IMG/VR virus record: IMGVR_UViG_3300047378_000193
Coordinates: 1-52,611 of that record
Direction: 5' to 3' (one strand)
DNA length: 52,611 bases
Source: a virus
The first letter of the stretch is position 1, and each line of letters starts with the position of its first letter. Positions 51,903 to 52,611 of the stretch are shown here, one piece after another. The notes under the pieces were generated by a model, which made no database searches, was not told where the DNA came from, and worked only from the letters and a program-made list of their open reading frames with translations. Both the position numbers and the translations under genes were made by a program.

Positions 51903-52611
51903 TATAATGTCTGCTTTACAAATGTTCCATTAATCATTTTACCTTGCCTAGATTTTATAACATCGTAAGCGCTACTTATACAGTCTTCTATATTATGACC
52001 TCTTAATTTAGCTAGGTTTGTTAATACAACAACCATATCACCAATAGCATCAATTACTTCAGGCTCGTCGTTTTTTAATATAGCTTGAGCAAGCTCACCA
52101 GCCTCTTCCATGAGCTTAACATATTGAGTTCTAGCATCACCTGATTTATATATTCCTTTATCATCAGCCCACTCTCTTATTAACTCAAACTGATTTTTAT
52201 ACGAGTATAGTTTCTCTGGATATGTAGAGTTGGTTGTATCTTTTAGACTAAAACAGGCTTCGTGAAAAGCCTTATTGTAAATGTAGCTTCGATTGTCATT
52301 GTACATCGAAGTGATTGCGTTTTTAATTATCCAAGGTATAGTATCTTTTGTTAATTCAAAATTATAACCTTGTGGTGTTTTCCATTTTAACCCTATGTTG
52401 TCCATAAGATGTCCTTTTAATTTATTGACTGGAACTGGAAACGTACTTGTTTGTTCTGTTGGATTAATTTTCATGTTTAATTTAAATAGATTTTTATAAA
52501 GTGTTCTGTCTTTCTTATAGCCATAAGACTGTTGAAGCTCTATTTCGCGGTTAGATACATAATCTATATCTTCTGACTGCTCAAGAACTTCATACTCACC
52601 CTCCTTATAGC
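51902..52611 (-). CDS. mazG: MazG-type nucleotide pyrophosphohydrolase, open at the right window edge
   Basis: The frame is open from the window edge. Its C-terminal part has KLMEEAGELAQAI, then EPEVIDAIGDMVVVLTNLAKLRG, the EExxE...ExxD metal site of all-alpha NTP pyrophosphatases that remove (d)NTPs or ppGpp. An ATG at 52474 (190 aa) has a good A-rich leader (TTTAAATTAAAC). However, 45 more codons upstream stay open and look coding (EGEYEVLEQSEDIDYVSNRE, then YGYKKDRTLYKNLFKLN). If the window is circular, an in-frame ATG at 4-2 would start this longer form. The extra segment could be a separate gene fused in frame. Confidence 0.75.
   Translation of the reverse strand, partial: YKEGEYEVLEQSEDIDYVSNREIELQQSYGYKKDRTLYKNLFKLNMKINPTEQTSTFPVPVNKLKGHLMDNIGLKWKTPQGYNFELTKDTIPWIIKNAITSMYNDNRSYIYNKAFHEACFSLKDTTNSTYPEKLYSYKNQFELIREWADDKGIYKSGDARTQYVKLMEEAGELAQAILKNDEPEVIDAIGDMVVVLTNLAKLRGHNIEDCISSAYDVIKSRQGKMINGTFVKQTL

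Overview
This window is phage DNA. It carries the structural, lysis and nucleotide-metabolism arms of a tailed phage, probably with a short-tailed (podovirus-type) virion, that infects a marine Bacteroidota (flavobacterium-like) host. The host guess rests on three things: strongly AT-rich DNA, an almost complete absence of Shine-Dalgarno sequences (starts instead follow A/T-rich leaders such as AATTAAATTAAATG or runs of TAAA), and gene families that I associate with marine Bacteroidota phages and crAss-like phages. Both are inferences; no database was searched.

Layout: (1) Bases 1-1100 hold a leftward control region. It has two paralogous 75-76 aa genes, three copies of a 39-bp motif in one orientation, and GC-richer segments that can fold. 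(2) Bases 1100-1415 are a non-coding divergent region with a GC-rich island and a terminator-like hairpin. (3) Bases 1416-14464 are the rightward tail-fibre and adhesin block: long fibres with GIGTTSP-type repeats, two LamG-like lectins, a fibrinogen-like lectin, and a fibre ending in a self-cleaving S74 chaperone domain. (4) Bases 14529-20205 hold groEL and groES, a winged-helix protein, many small basic proteins, two holin candidates, a small zincin, a tandem GroES-like protein and the likely small terminase. (5) Bases 20205-47012 are the packaging and virion block: large terminase, portal, scaffold, major capsid protein, connectors, a muzzle/stabilisation protein apparently split over two genes, a GNAT acetyltransferase and three internal virion proteins, the last of 2624 aa. 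(6) Bases 47013-47602 encode an M15-type endolysin and a small basic protein, followed by a terminator. (7) Bases 47762-52611 run leftward: class I ribonucleotide reductase (nrdA, nrdB), a T7-type endonuclease I, two MazG-like proteins and several small coupled genes.

The rightward genes make, fill and release virions, and the chaperonin set probably helps fold them. The leftward genes supply deoxynucleotides and resolve DNA branches. The two arms converge at about 47.6-47.76 kb and diverge at about 1.1-1.4 kb. Joining the two window ends creates an in-frame ATG for the gene cut at the right edge, which fits a circular map. However, no DNA polymerase, primase, helicase, RNA polymerase or integrase is visible, so the window may be only part of a larger genome.
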